From NCBI GenBank assembly GCA_016932075.1, contig JAFGDP010000077.1:1-21478 (forward strand): a DNA stretch of 21,478 nucleotides, read 5' to 3'. Position numbers and translations under genes: made by a program. The DNA is from Chitinispirillaceae bacterium (GTDB lineage Bacteria; Fibrobacterota; Chitinivibrionia; Chitinivibrionales; Chitinispirillaceae). Within the stretch, counting starts at the first letter, position 1. Each line of letters starts with the position of its first letter. The notes under the pieces are model-generated. The model worked only from the letters and a program-made list of their open reading frames with translations. It did not search any database and was not told the origin of the DNA. Positions 7,899 through 14,722 of this stretch are shown here, piece by piece.

Positions 7899-9668
7899 CT
7901 AGACTTTTTCGCGGAGCATGGATTTGAAGGCTTTCATGAGGTAGGGGGTTGTGTTGTACTCTTCAATGTTACAGATATCTTTTATAAACTTTGCTGAATG
8001 CGGTTTGAGCGGTAGCATTTCCTCAGGATCAATAATGATTTCGCAGATGGCGCTTTTTTTACTTGAAAGATAATTGGAAATAGCATTGCTAATCCCGTTT
8101 TTCAGAGAATTAGCATCTGTTACCTTGTAATAATCTATAGAGAATGAATCTGCAAATTTCTGGAGGTCGGGAATTTTAATGGAAGTGCAGTAGTATAGAT
8201 CATTATAAAGTAATTTTTGAGCCCAATCGACAGCGCCATAGCTTTTATTGACAAAAATCAGCCAAATTATTGGAATATTATATTGGATTGCCGTCGCAAT
8301 CTCCATACCATTCATTAAAAAGGCGCCATCGCCGCATAGAGAAATTACTGTTTTTTCAGGAACCGCAATTTTGGCCCCAATAGCTCCGGCCACTCCCTGC
8401 CCAAGGGTATAATTCTGCATTGAAATGGAAAAACCTGATAACCGGGTTTTTAAATTCCGAAGAGAAAAATATCCGTTTGCGCCAATGTCCCCAATAACAA
8501 TGCTGTTCTGAGGCAAAATTTTTGATATTTCTGACAAAACAAATTGCGGTTTCAGGGGAAGGGAACTGTTGCTTGCGTCCCCTGTGGTTGGGGCATTTTC
8601 CTGGCGTATTTCATTAAAAAAGCTTTGGTTGAAAAATTGTATGCAGCCGGCATTATTCAATTCATTTGTTAAAGAGTCAATGATCGTGCCGATATGACCG
8701 CATACACCAAGATTTACAGGATAGTTTCTGCCAATTTCATATCCATCAATATCAATCTGATAAAGCTTGCCCTTAAATAAATCTGCTTCGAATTTGTTGG
8801 TTGCAAATTCCCCAAAATCTTCACCAATAGAAACGATACAATCGCTTTTTTTAATTAATACCTCAGCTGATCGATGGCCATAAAGATCAAAAATTCCCCC
8901 GAAAAAAGGCGCATATTCATCATATAGTCCCTTGGCGCTCGCGGAAAGAACCACTGGTATTCCAAAGTCATTACTCAGCTTGGCGATGGAATCAGCAGCG
9001 TTCGGATACCAAGCGCGGTGCCCGACTATGAGCAGCGGTTTTTTTGAATCAGCCATGGCCCGGGCAATCGACTTGGCGCCGGCCGGATCAAAAATCCGGT
9101 CATTTACTATGCGATATTGAGAAGGTGGGCTCGGGGTATATTCAACTTTTATTTCAAAAAAATTAGTGGGTACCAGCAGGTGGACTGGCCCCTTCCTGCC
9201 ATTTAGACAACTTCTGAACAGGTCCTGTATCTGTGCGCAAATATTCTCTGGGTATATGCATGTTATTGTCTTTTTGGTAACACATTTCATTAGGTCGGAA
9301 ATCGAATAACTGTTTCCCAAACCGCTATCATCTTGGAATGCATTTTTTCCTTGGAGATTTGTTGGTACAATAGGTGTCAGGACAAAACAGGGCAGGTTTG
9401 CCTTGTACAGCTCCGCGATTCCGGTAATCAGATTTGTCGCACCCGGGCCTGCGGTGCCCATGATGAGCGCCGGTTTCTGCGCAAAACGCGCATAATGCAG
9501 GGCCATGTATCCTGCAGCGCATTCATGTTTAACAGATATAAATTTGATGGATGATTTTTTTAAAGCGTGAAAAAATGCCAGATAATGAGATCCACTAATT
9601 CCAAAAGCATATTCAATCCCTTCTGCTTCCAAACATTTCACAATAACATCAGCAACTTTCATTTCCAT
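7899..9668 (-). CDS. Thiamine-diphosphate enzyme, acetolactate synthase/benzaldehyde lyase-like
   Basis: A 589-residue protein with the three-domain plan of ThDP-dependent decarboxylases and carboligases. The Pyr domain holds the catalytic Glu49 (VKHECAAGYMA) and GTAGPGATNL (71-80). The PP domain holds GDGAFLMNG (Gly446-Asp447-Gly448), followed by a VNKSYG metal-site element in place of the usual NNxxYG. AFQDD (110-114) corresponds to the AFQE element of acetolactate synthases and related carboligases, favouring carbon-carbon bond formation or cleavage over simple decarboxylation. Real acetolactate synthase is possible but unlikely, because no small subunit or branched-chain genes are near. 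The neighbours are an acyl-ACP reductase, an ACP and an acyl-AMP ligase-like gene, so an aldehyde or acyl-derived substrate is plausible (inference). Start ATGGAAATG offers two Met codons and no clear ribosome-binding site. AT-rich DNA. Confidence 0.85.
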   Translation of the reverse strand: MEMKVADVIVKCLEAEGIEYAFGISGSHYLAFFHALKKSSIKFISVKHECAAGYMALHYARFAQKPALIMGTAGPGATNLITGIAELYKANLPCFVLTPIVPTNLQGKNAFQDDSGLGNSYSISDLMKCVTKKTITCIYPENICAQIQDLFRSCLNGRKGPVHLLVPTNFFEIKVEYTPSPPSQYRIVNDRIFDPAGAKSIARAMADSKKPLLIVGHRAWYPNAADSIAKLSNDFGIPVVLSASAKGLYDEYAPFFGGIFDLYGHRSAEVLIKKSDCIVSIGEDFGEFATNKFEADLFKGKLYQIDIDGYEIGRNYPVNLGVCGHIGTIIDSLTNELNNAGCIQFFNQSFFNEIRQENAPTTGDASNSSLPLKPQFVLSEISKILPQNSIVIGDIGANGYFSLRNLKTRLSGFSISMQNYTLGQGVAGAIGAKIAVPEKTVISLCGDGAFLMNGMEIATAIQYNIPIIWLIFVNKSYGAVDWAQKLLYNDLYYCTSIKIPDLQKFADSFSIDYYKVTDANSLKNGISNAISNYLSSKKSAICEIIIDPEEMLPLKPHSAKFIKDICNIEEYNTTPYLMKAFKSMLREKV

Positions 9669-9893
9669 AAAAAACAGTACACTGGGTTTAAATTAAATAA
9701 AAATAGTTGAGCGCATTTTCACCCAGAAAAAATAATCAGTGCCATTTGGTTCTGTTTAATTTACAAGCATTTGAATGGGCGTATATCACGAGTGGTGTGA
9801 GTGCTGCCTATTGTAAGAATGAATAATTTGTGCCACTTGGATTTCAAACAAGATTGAATTGAAAAGATTACAATTTTCAAAATTTTTTTAATG
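9669..9893 (-). other. Noncoding gap after the ligase, possibly its lost 3' end
   Basis: An AT-rich stretch of 225 bases between the ligase stop and the ThDP start. Read on the minus strand in the frame shifted from the ligase, it stays open for about 44 codons from 9893 to 9761 and begins LDIKKILK, which vaguely recalls a lysine-bearing adenylation-domain tail. The rest has no recognisable domain. It may be a decayed or frameshifted 3' end, or simply leader sequence for the ThDP gene. Confidence 0.3.
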
Positions 9894-11255
9894 TCAAGAA
9901 AAAACGATCCTTTTCGGTATTTTATATGGTGTGAGATTATATTTGCACCATTTGCGGAAGTTTTCCTGCGCAGAGGTTGAAGAGTCAGATAATGCCACTG
10001 TGGCGTGGATTTCATCGCCAATAATTTCATTATAGATACTGTAAAGCTCTAAATGATTAACAAGACCGCTGTTAGACACCAGTCTTATGATCTCTTCAGG
10101 ATATGCCTTGTTGCCGGCGATGTTGAACATCTTTTTTTTCAAACCGCAGTAATATAGATACCCTTTCTCGTCCTGGGTACCATAGTCGCCTGAATGAAGC
10201 CAACCATTGATTATACTCGTTTTTGTTGATTCAGAGTGTTTAAAATAACCTTTCATTACACCCTCACCTTTTATGCAGATCTCGCCTTTCTGATTATGAG
10301 GGGCTTCAATATTAGATTCGTTGAAAATTTTTACTTGGTAATTTGTTACTGCACGACCAATAGAGTTAACGTTATTTAGGTCATCTTTACACTGCCAGGT
10401 ACATCCGGCGGAAGATTCTGTCAATCCATATCCTTCAATAATTTGGATATTCCATTTGCGTTTGAAGGCCAATTGCAATGATAATGGAAGCTTATATCCT
10501 CCGCTTATTATTGAATATATTTGATTACTGATTTTATCAATATATGGAGATTTGGAGAAAAGGTAAAAAATTATAGGAATACTATAAACATGTGAGATTT
10601 TATTTCTGCAAATTTCTTCGGCGTCTCTATATAATTTTCGAATATTTGAAACATCACATATTAAAATAGAACCGCCACCGATAAACGGTGTTATTATGCC
10701 ATATTGTAATCCGAATATGTGATGGAAGGGTAATAGGGCGCTTGATATAGAATCGGAATTAGCACGGTTTTCAGCAGCTATTGTTAACGCATTAGAGAGT
10801 AGGTTCCTATGTGTCAGCATCGCCGCTTTCGCATACCCGTCCTCGGCATTTGAATACAGCAGCAGGCACACGTCATCGAGCTGCGAAATCTCCGTATCGT
10901 CCATCCGGTTGTCCGTAAGTTCGATTTCCTTATCAAAGTCAAATTCGATTGGGGCAGGGTCGATTTCCACGATTGCCGAGGGTTTTGTGTCGGCAAGCAT
11001 CTCCTCATACTCGAGTTTTCCGACCTTTGGATCCACGAGGAGCGCGGCGCGGCCGGTTTTAATGATGCCCAGAAACGCGATAACGGTTTTTATGTGGTTG
11101 GGCGCAAAGAGATAGACGATACGGGAGTTGGAACGGATGTTCCGGTCAAGATACAGGGCGAAATCGTCAATGGCTTTTTGCAGGTAATCGCCGGTAAAAA
11201 TCCGGTCGCGGAAAATGATGCGGTTGAAGTGTATATGGTCGGTGAGCAGGGGCAT
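9894..11255 (-). CDS. AMP-dependent acyl ligase-like protein, short and with degenerate motifs
   Basis: A 453-residue member of the ANL adenylating superfamily (acyl-CoA/acyl-ACP ligases). Recognisable blocks are AAMLTHRNLL (144-153), LPFHHIFG (175-182), GYGLTES (275-281), GWLHSGDYG (351-359) and NIAGNKAYPEEI (378-389). Key elements are altered. The phosphate-binding loop, normally TSGTTGxPKG, reads SNAEDGYAKA (135-144). The usual Arg of GRxK is Leu372. The protein stops at KIPKRIVFS, just before the A10 segment whose lysine catalyses adenylation. The stop follows a run of six Ts, so a frameshift is possible. It follows the ACP by 36 bases, so it may load or unload that carrier. Activity is doubtful from sequence. 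DNA for the first 150 residues is GC-rich and the rest AT-rich. Confidence 0.75.
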   Translation of the reverse strand: MPLLTDHIHFNRIIFRDRIFTGDYLQKAIDDFALYLDRNIRSNSRIVYLFAPNHIKTVIAFLGIIKTGRAALLVDPKVGKLEYEEMLADTKPSAIVEIDPAPIEFDFDKEIELTDNRMDDTEISQLDDVCLLLYSNAEDGYAKAAMLTHRNLLSNALTIAAENRANSDSISSALLPFHHIFGLQYGIITPFIGGGSILICDVSNIRKLYRDAEEICRNKISHVYSIPIIFYLFSKSPYIDKISNQIYSIISGGYKLPLSLQLAFKRKWNIQIIEGYGLTESSAGCTWQCKDDLNNVNSIGRAVTNYQVKIFNESNIEAPHNQKGEICIKGEGVMKGYFKHSESTKTSIINGWLHSGDYGTQDEKGYLYYCGLKKKMFNIAGNKAYPEEIIRLVSNSGLVNHLELYSIYNEIIGDEIHATVALSDSSTSAQENFRKWCKYNLTPYKIPKRIVFS

Positions 11256-11291
11256 AAAGAGAGTTTTACCGGCGCGATACTGTTTCCAGGA

Positions 11292-11549
11292 TCAAGGTTG
11301 AGGGTTTTTTTTCACCATGGCTTCGGCTACTATTGAGATAAAGCTGTTCAGTGTGGGCTCTTCAATAAGCGAGAGAGGAAGCTCTATGCCGAATTCCTGT
11401 TCGACCTTAGCAATAATAGCCACAAGCTGCATTGAATCCAGGGATAGCTGGTTAAATATCGGCGTGTCCGGCTCAATGCTCGCCACGTTGATTTGAAAAT
11501 CTTTTGCTAGAATTTCACTAAGACGCGAATAAATAGTTTCCGGTGCCAC
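11292..11549 (-). CDS. Acyl carrier protein
   Basis: An 85-residue, acidic, helical carrier protein. The phosphopantetheine attachment site is Ser39 in LSLDSMQLV, the DS[LM] motif of ACP/PCP domains, and PTLNSFISIV fits helix 4. It carries an acyl chain as a thioester and must be activated by a phosphopantetheinyl transferase encoded elsewhere. The start is GTG 11549, with AAGGAA on the minus strand at 11558-11563 upstream. It lies between the reductase (55-base gap) and the ligase-like gene (36-base gap). This suggests a dedicated carrier for the cassette rather than the housekeeping fatty-acid AcpP, which normally sits among fab genes. Confidence 0.9.
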   Translation of the reverse strand: MAPETIYSRLSEILAKDFQINVASIEPDTPIFNQLSLDSMQLVAIIAKVEQEFGIELPLSLIEEPTLNSFISIVAEAMVKKNPQP

Positions 11550-11604
11550 CGTGCCTGTTCCTTTTTAACCGTATTAAAGTACAATACTATCATACCGGCC
11601 CGGT

Positions 11605-12654
11605 TCACGCAAACAGAATTTTTTTTCCCGCGGAATACGCAGGAACGATTGTGAGCCGGTCCAGTTCATTCATATAGCACAGTATTTTTTCGACGGTTAT
11701 GTTTCCCCGTCCAAGTGAGGGGGGGAGAGAACCGTTGAACGCCATGAGCATGCCTTCGGTCATGCATCCGTACAGATGGTTTGGCGCGGCAAGGCCGATA
11801 TCAAAGCCGGGGTCCAGGCTGCAGGGTAGTTTGGCAATGCCGCCGTGATACAGCATGATATCCTGCCGGGGCGTGCCATTGATCTGCACATTGAGCGGCG
11901 CAGACGCGTCGCATACGATTGTTCCGGCATTGAAGTCAGAATCTCTGCACAGGGCCGAATAAGCGCTGGTGACGAAAATGGAAACACCGGCGGCCTTGAT
12001 CGCGGCCATGTTGTCAATTGATGTTTCAACCGTACAGGCGAGCCTGCTCGAATAGCCAGCGACAATATGGTCCAGGAGCGCCTTGTTCCGTGCGGTCAAT
12101 ACCAGCTTTTTGACCTTGCTGCAAAGCCAGAGCACGACGCCCCTGCCTATATCGCCCGAAGCGCCGATAATGGCAATGGTTTCGTTCGAAAGGTCGCGGC
12201 CGCTCCTGGACAGAAGCTCTTCGATTGAGCGGACGATGAGCGCCGCGGTCGTGCTGTTGCCCGAGGTCAGGATGATGTTATGTTTCGCGGCAAGTTCATC
12301 CTCTTTTCCCTGAAGAACAATGGAGGTGAACGCGCCGAGTGCGGCGACGCGGCACCCTTCAGACGCAGCAATGCCAATGGCGTCTTCCACCTTTTTAATG
12401 ACGGCGGCGAGCTTGATATCACGCATCTCCGGCAGAAACGGGACCATGATGAGGATGCCGTCGCCAAAAACGTTCCCGTCGAGCGATACATCGTTCCAAT
12501 CGCTGGCCTTATACGCCGGGGTCCATTCAAAAAGCTTGAGGATCAACTCGTCGCGGAAGGTCTTGCCTGGTTTGAGGTGGTTGATATAGGACCTGAAGAG
12601 CGGCAGATCGGTAGGATGGGCGATCAGGGCGAATTTGGGGCAGGGCGGTTGCAT
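11605..12654 (-). CDS. Long-chain acyl-ACP reductase (AAR)-like protein
   Basis: A 349-residue protein resembling the cyanobacterial acyl-ACP reductase (about 340 residues), which reduces acyl-ACP to a fatty aldehyde with NADPH through an acyl-cysteine intermediate. Corresponding blocks appear in the same order: FLPEM (73-77), ALGAFTSIV (105-113), TSGNSTTA (130-137), Rossmann loop GASGDIG (164-170), LVLTARN (184-190), GRGNITVEK (315-323). Cys297 in YGCMTEGM occupies the place of the catalytic Cys294 of the Synechococcus enzyme. No aldehyde-deformylating oxygenase is nearby, so the aldehyde is probably used differently from the cyanobacterial alkane pathway. The start ATG 12654 lacks a clear ribosome-binding site. 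TATATT lies shortly upstream. I recognised this by motif recall, not alignment. A different Rossmann dehydrogenase is the alternative. Confidence 0.75.
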   Translation of the reverse strand: MQPPCPKFALIAHPTDLPLFRSYINHLKPGKTFRDELILKLFEWTPAYKASDWNDVSLDGNVFGDGILIMVPFLPEMRDIKLAAVIKKVEDAIGIAASEGCRVAALGAFTSIVLQGKEDELAAKHNIILTSGNSTTAALIVRSIEELLSRSGRDLSNETIAIIGASGDIGRGVVLWLCSKVKKLVLTARNKALLDHIVAGYSSRLACTVETSIDNMAAIKAAGVSIFVTSAYSALCRDSDFNAGTIVCDASAPLNVQINGTPRQDIMLYHGGIAKLPCSLDPGFDIGLAAPNHLYGCMTEGMLMAFNGSLPPSLGRGNITVEKILCYMNELDRLTIVPAYSAGKKILFA

Positions 12655-12717
12655 GGTGATAATATACTTTTCATGTCGTATGGAAAGAGGAGAGCCAGCC
12701 TGAGGAATCGACCAGGT

Positions 12718-12924
12718 TCATAGAAGGTCCTCGTCGCGGCCGATGGCGGTATCGATGCCGTTCGCAAAACCGCGCAGCTTTGCGATATCGGTCAAGGGAA
12801 CGAGTTCTATCCGGCTCCCGTATTCAATAACCTGGATTTTTTGTCCGGGTTTCAGGCGCATCGAGTCTCGTATTGGTCGCGGTATGACAATTTGAAATTT
12901 TGGGGAAATGGTAACGGCTTGCAT
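12718..12924 (-). CDS. AbrB/MazE/SpoVT-type DNA-binding protein (orphan antitoxin-like)
   Basis: A 68-residue swapped-hairpin AbrB-family protein. The block VTISPKFQIVIPRPIRDSMRLKPGQKIQV is the hallmark of the SpoVT/AbrB fold, with IP-xx-IR and LKPGQ conserved. Such proteins bind DNA as dimers and often serve as the antitoxin of a PIN-domain toxin. No toxin gene follows: the next gene downstream is the acyl-ACP reductase, 63 bases away. I chose ATG 12924 because GGAGGAG directly precedes it. The frame also opens at 12957, but the extra residues are outside the family. An inverted repeat just upstream may be its own operator. It could be a leftover antitoxin or a regulator of the cassette downstream. 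Confidence 0.88.
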   Translation of the reverse strand: MQAVTISPKFQIVIPRPIRDSMRLKPGQKIQVIEYGSRIELVPLTDIAKLRGFANGIDTAIGRDEDLL

Positions 12925-12933
12925 GGCTCCTCC

Positions 12934-12970
12934 ATCGATAATGAAATCGTAATACAAATATGCTATCGAT
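12934..12970 (-). promoter_or_regulatory. Inverted repeat, candidate AbrB operator
   Basis: ATCGATA (12934-12940) and TATCGAT (12964-12970) are perfect inverted copies spaced by 23 bases, and they lie 10-46 bases upstream of the chosen AbrB-type start. Antitoxins of this family commonly repress their own promoter through such palindromes. A weak promoter reading on the minus strand is TTGTAT with CATATT 17 bases further on, overlapping one arm. Confidence 0.35.
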
Positions 12971-12997
12971 CACATGAAAATACAAGGCGATAGTATA

Positions 12998-13747
12998 TTA
13001 CACCAATCCCGGCAGGAAATCCGCGGCCCCGGTCACGGTTATTCCGCTGCGGTGCGCAAGGGTCCCTTCGAGATCCAGCGTGATCTGGACCGCTTTCACC
13101 GAAGGCATGCGTTCGTGCAGGTAGGCAAGCCCCTTGCCGATGTCCTTGTCGCCGGTCTTGCATTCCAGAAAAAGCTGCGGCTTTCCGTTTTCAAGAACCA
13201 CGAAATCGACTTCATGAAGGTCAACGTCCCGGAAATAGCGCAATTCCATGTCGCGGCCCTGCGTATCTTCGATAAAGTGGCACCATTTGAGGAGGTGGCA
13301 GGCGACCATGTTTTCAAATCTGGCGCCTCTGTCCTGAACCAGGGTCCAGTCGTAATGGTAGTGTTTTGCCTCTTTTTTAACGGCCCTGATCTTGGGCGGC
13401 CCGAAGGGCGGCAGTCTGAAAATGAAGTAGAGCCGTTCAAGGATCTCCAGCCAATGCGAAACCGTGCTGTGGGAAACCTGCAGGTCTTCGCGCAGGGCGT
13501 TTATGGACAGCGGCGAGCCGACAAGGCCGGGCAGCCTCAGAGAAAGCTGTTCCATTAATCCGAGATCAACAACCCGTTCAAGGTCCCTGATATCGTCCCT
13601 GACCAGACGAGTCCGGTACTCACGGCTCCAGCGGCGCGTTTCATTTTCATCACGAAGCAGACAGGGTTCTGGAAATCCTCCATACGTCATAAGGTCCAGG
13701 ATCTGGCCCCTGTTTTTCAGCTTGAGTTCCGCCGCGCTGAAGAGCAC
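12998..13747 (-). pseudogene. 5'-truncated DUF4143 ATPase (AAA_14 family) remnant
   Basis: The 249 codons match only the C-terminal half of the widespread AAA_14-DUF4143 ATPases of unknown role. LKNRGQILDLMTYGGFPEP marks the entry to DUF4143, then a winged-helix-like stretch (about 80-110) and a nuclease-fold signature with Asp181 and ECK (195-197). Family members have an N-terminal ATPase domain of about 150-200 residues with a Walker A motif, which is absent here. The frame opens just 13 codons upstream, after the stop codon of the PilZ gene, so there is no room for it. The GTG at 13747 has no convincing ribosome-binding site. The gene is most likely a deletion remnant, although an expressed fragment cannot be excluded. 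Confidence 0.75.
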
Positions 13748-13786
13748 GCGCGTTGTGAAAGAAGGCGATACCCTGTCGGCCGTGAG

Positions 13787-14608
13787 CTAAGGAAGACGGC
13801 AGGGTATGTCCGCTCGTTCGGGAATGACGATCGCTTCCTGCGGCCCGGGCTGCAGGATTTCCGACGCCTGGGGTGCCGGGACAAGGTTTTCCATGAGTGA
13901 CGACAACAGGCCCTGTTCAAGCGGAGTGCGGAACAGGAGACGGTACTGGCCGCCGGATTGGCAGGCATGCACGGCGGCGATATCGAGGAAGATCGTGGCG
14001 AGCCGCATGGTGCCGGTTTTTTGGATGGCTTGTGAGCAGCGCACCATCATGCCGCGCGCAGAGAGGTTATGCACGAACAGATCATACTCGTCGCCGCTCA
14101 TTGACGCGGCATGCTGCCTGTTGATCGGATAACGCGGATGGATGCGTTCGTCTTTTGACTGCGCGCCCAGCGATTTGGTAATCGCGTTAAGCATTTTTTC
14201 CATGTTGCTCTTCATTTTTTCGCGCAGAATATCGCCCAGGACCTCTTCGATGACCGGGATGCCGAGGTTGTACTCGATCTCAAAGCTGATCTTGATTCCT
14301 GATTCGCCGCTGTCCGTGATGCGCCACTGGCCGTTTATGTTGTCGAAGTCGCCTTCGATTGATTTGAACAGGATATGGTAATTCGTGCGGCTGAAATGGT
14401 CTTTTTCCTTCCAGTACAGGGGTGCGTCCTCAACAGAGACATACCATTTGGAAATGCCTTCATTGCCGGTCCGCTCAAAGATCTCCACCTTGTCGACGTT
14501 GTCCATGATTGCCGGGTATCGGGAATAATCGCTGATGATGTCCCAGGCGCTCTCCTTGCGGACGGATCCTGGAATGGTCGTTTCTGAGAGAACCTTCTGA
14601 TAGGCCAT
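13787..14608 (-). CDS. SRPBCC (START-like) ligand-binding domain fused to PilZ
   Basis: A 273-residue two-domain protein. Residues 1-145 resemble the SRPBCC/polyketide cyclase helix-grip fold, which binds hydrophobic ligands (SAWDIISDYSRYPAIMDNV near the start and a long C-terminal helix EKMKSNMEKMLNAI). Residues 150-270 look like a PilZ domain: RxxxR is present as Arg155-IHP-Arg159, and the second c-di-GMP motif, [DN]xSxxG, as Asn181-LSARG186. The protein may therefore couple a lipid-like ligand to c-di-GMP. The start ATG 14608 is preceded by AAGGGGG at good spacing, whereas 14632 has none. A promoter-like pair lies upstream at 14688-14716. It sits between a receiver-kinase and the cassette. 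Confidence 0.8.
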   Translation of the reverse strand: MAYQKVLSETTIPGSVRKESAWDIISDYSRYPAIMDNVDKVEIFERTGNEGISKWYVSVEDAPLYWKEKDHFSRTNYHILFKSIEGDFDNINGQWRITDSGESGIKISFEIEYNLGIPVIEEVLGDILREKMKSNMEKMLNAITKSLGAQSKDERIHPRYPINRQHAASMSGDEYDLFVHNLSARGMMVRCSQAIQKTGTMRLATIFLDIAAVHACQSGGQYRLLFRTPLEQGLLSSLMENLVPAPQASEILQPGPQEAIVIPERADIPCRLP

Positions 14609-14687
14609 GGACGCACCCCCTTGGATAATCACTTGACAGTCTGAACCGGGAGCGGACAGGTGGAACGGTCATCCGCCGTGGTGAGTT

Positions 14688-14716
14688 AATATAGTTATGG
14701 AAAGACAGGGGAACAA
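14688..14716 (-). promoter_or_regulatory. Candidate sigma-70-type promoter for the SRPBCC-PilZ gene
   Basis: On the minus strand TTGTTC (14711-14716) is followed, after exactly 17 bases, by TATATT (14688-14693). The -10 matches the consensus at 5 of 6 positions, the -35 at 3 of 6. It lies about 80 bases before the chosen start, in the gap after the receiver-kinase gene. Confidence 0.35.
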
Positions 14717-14722
14717 TAGATT

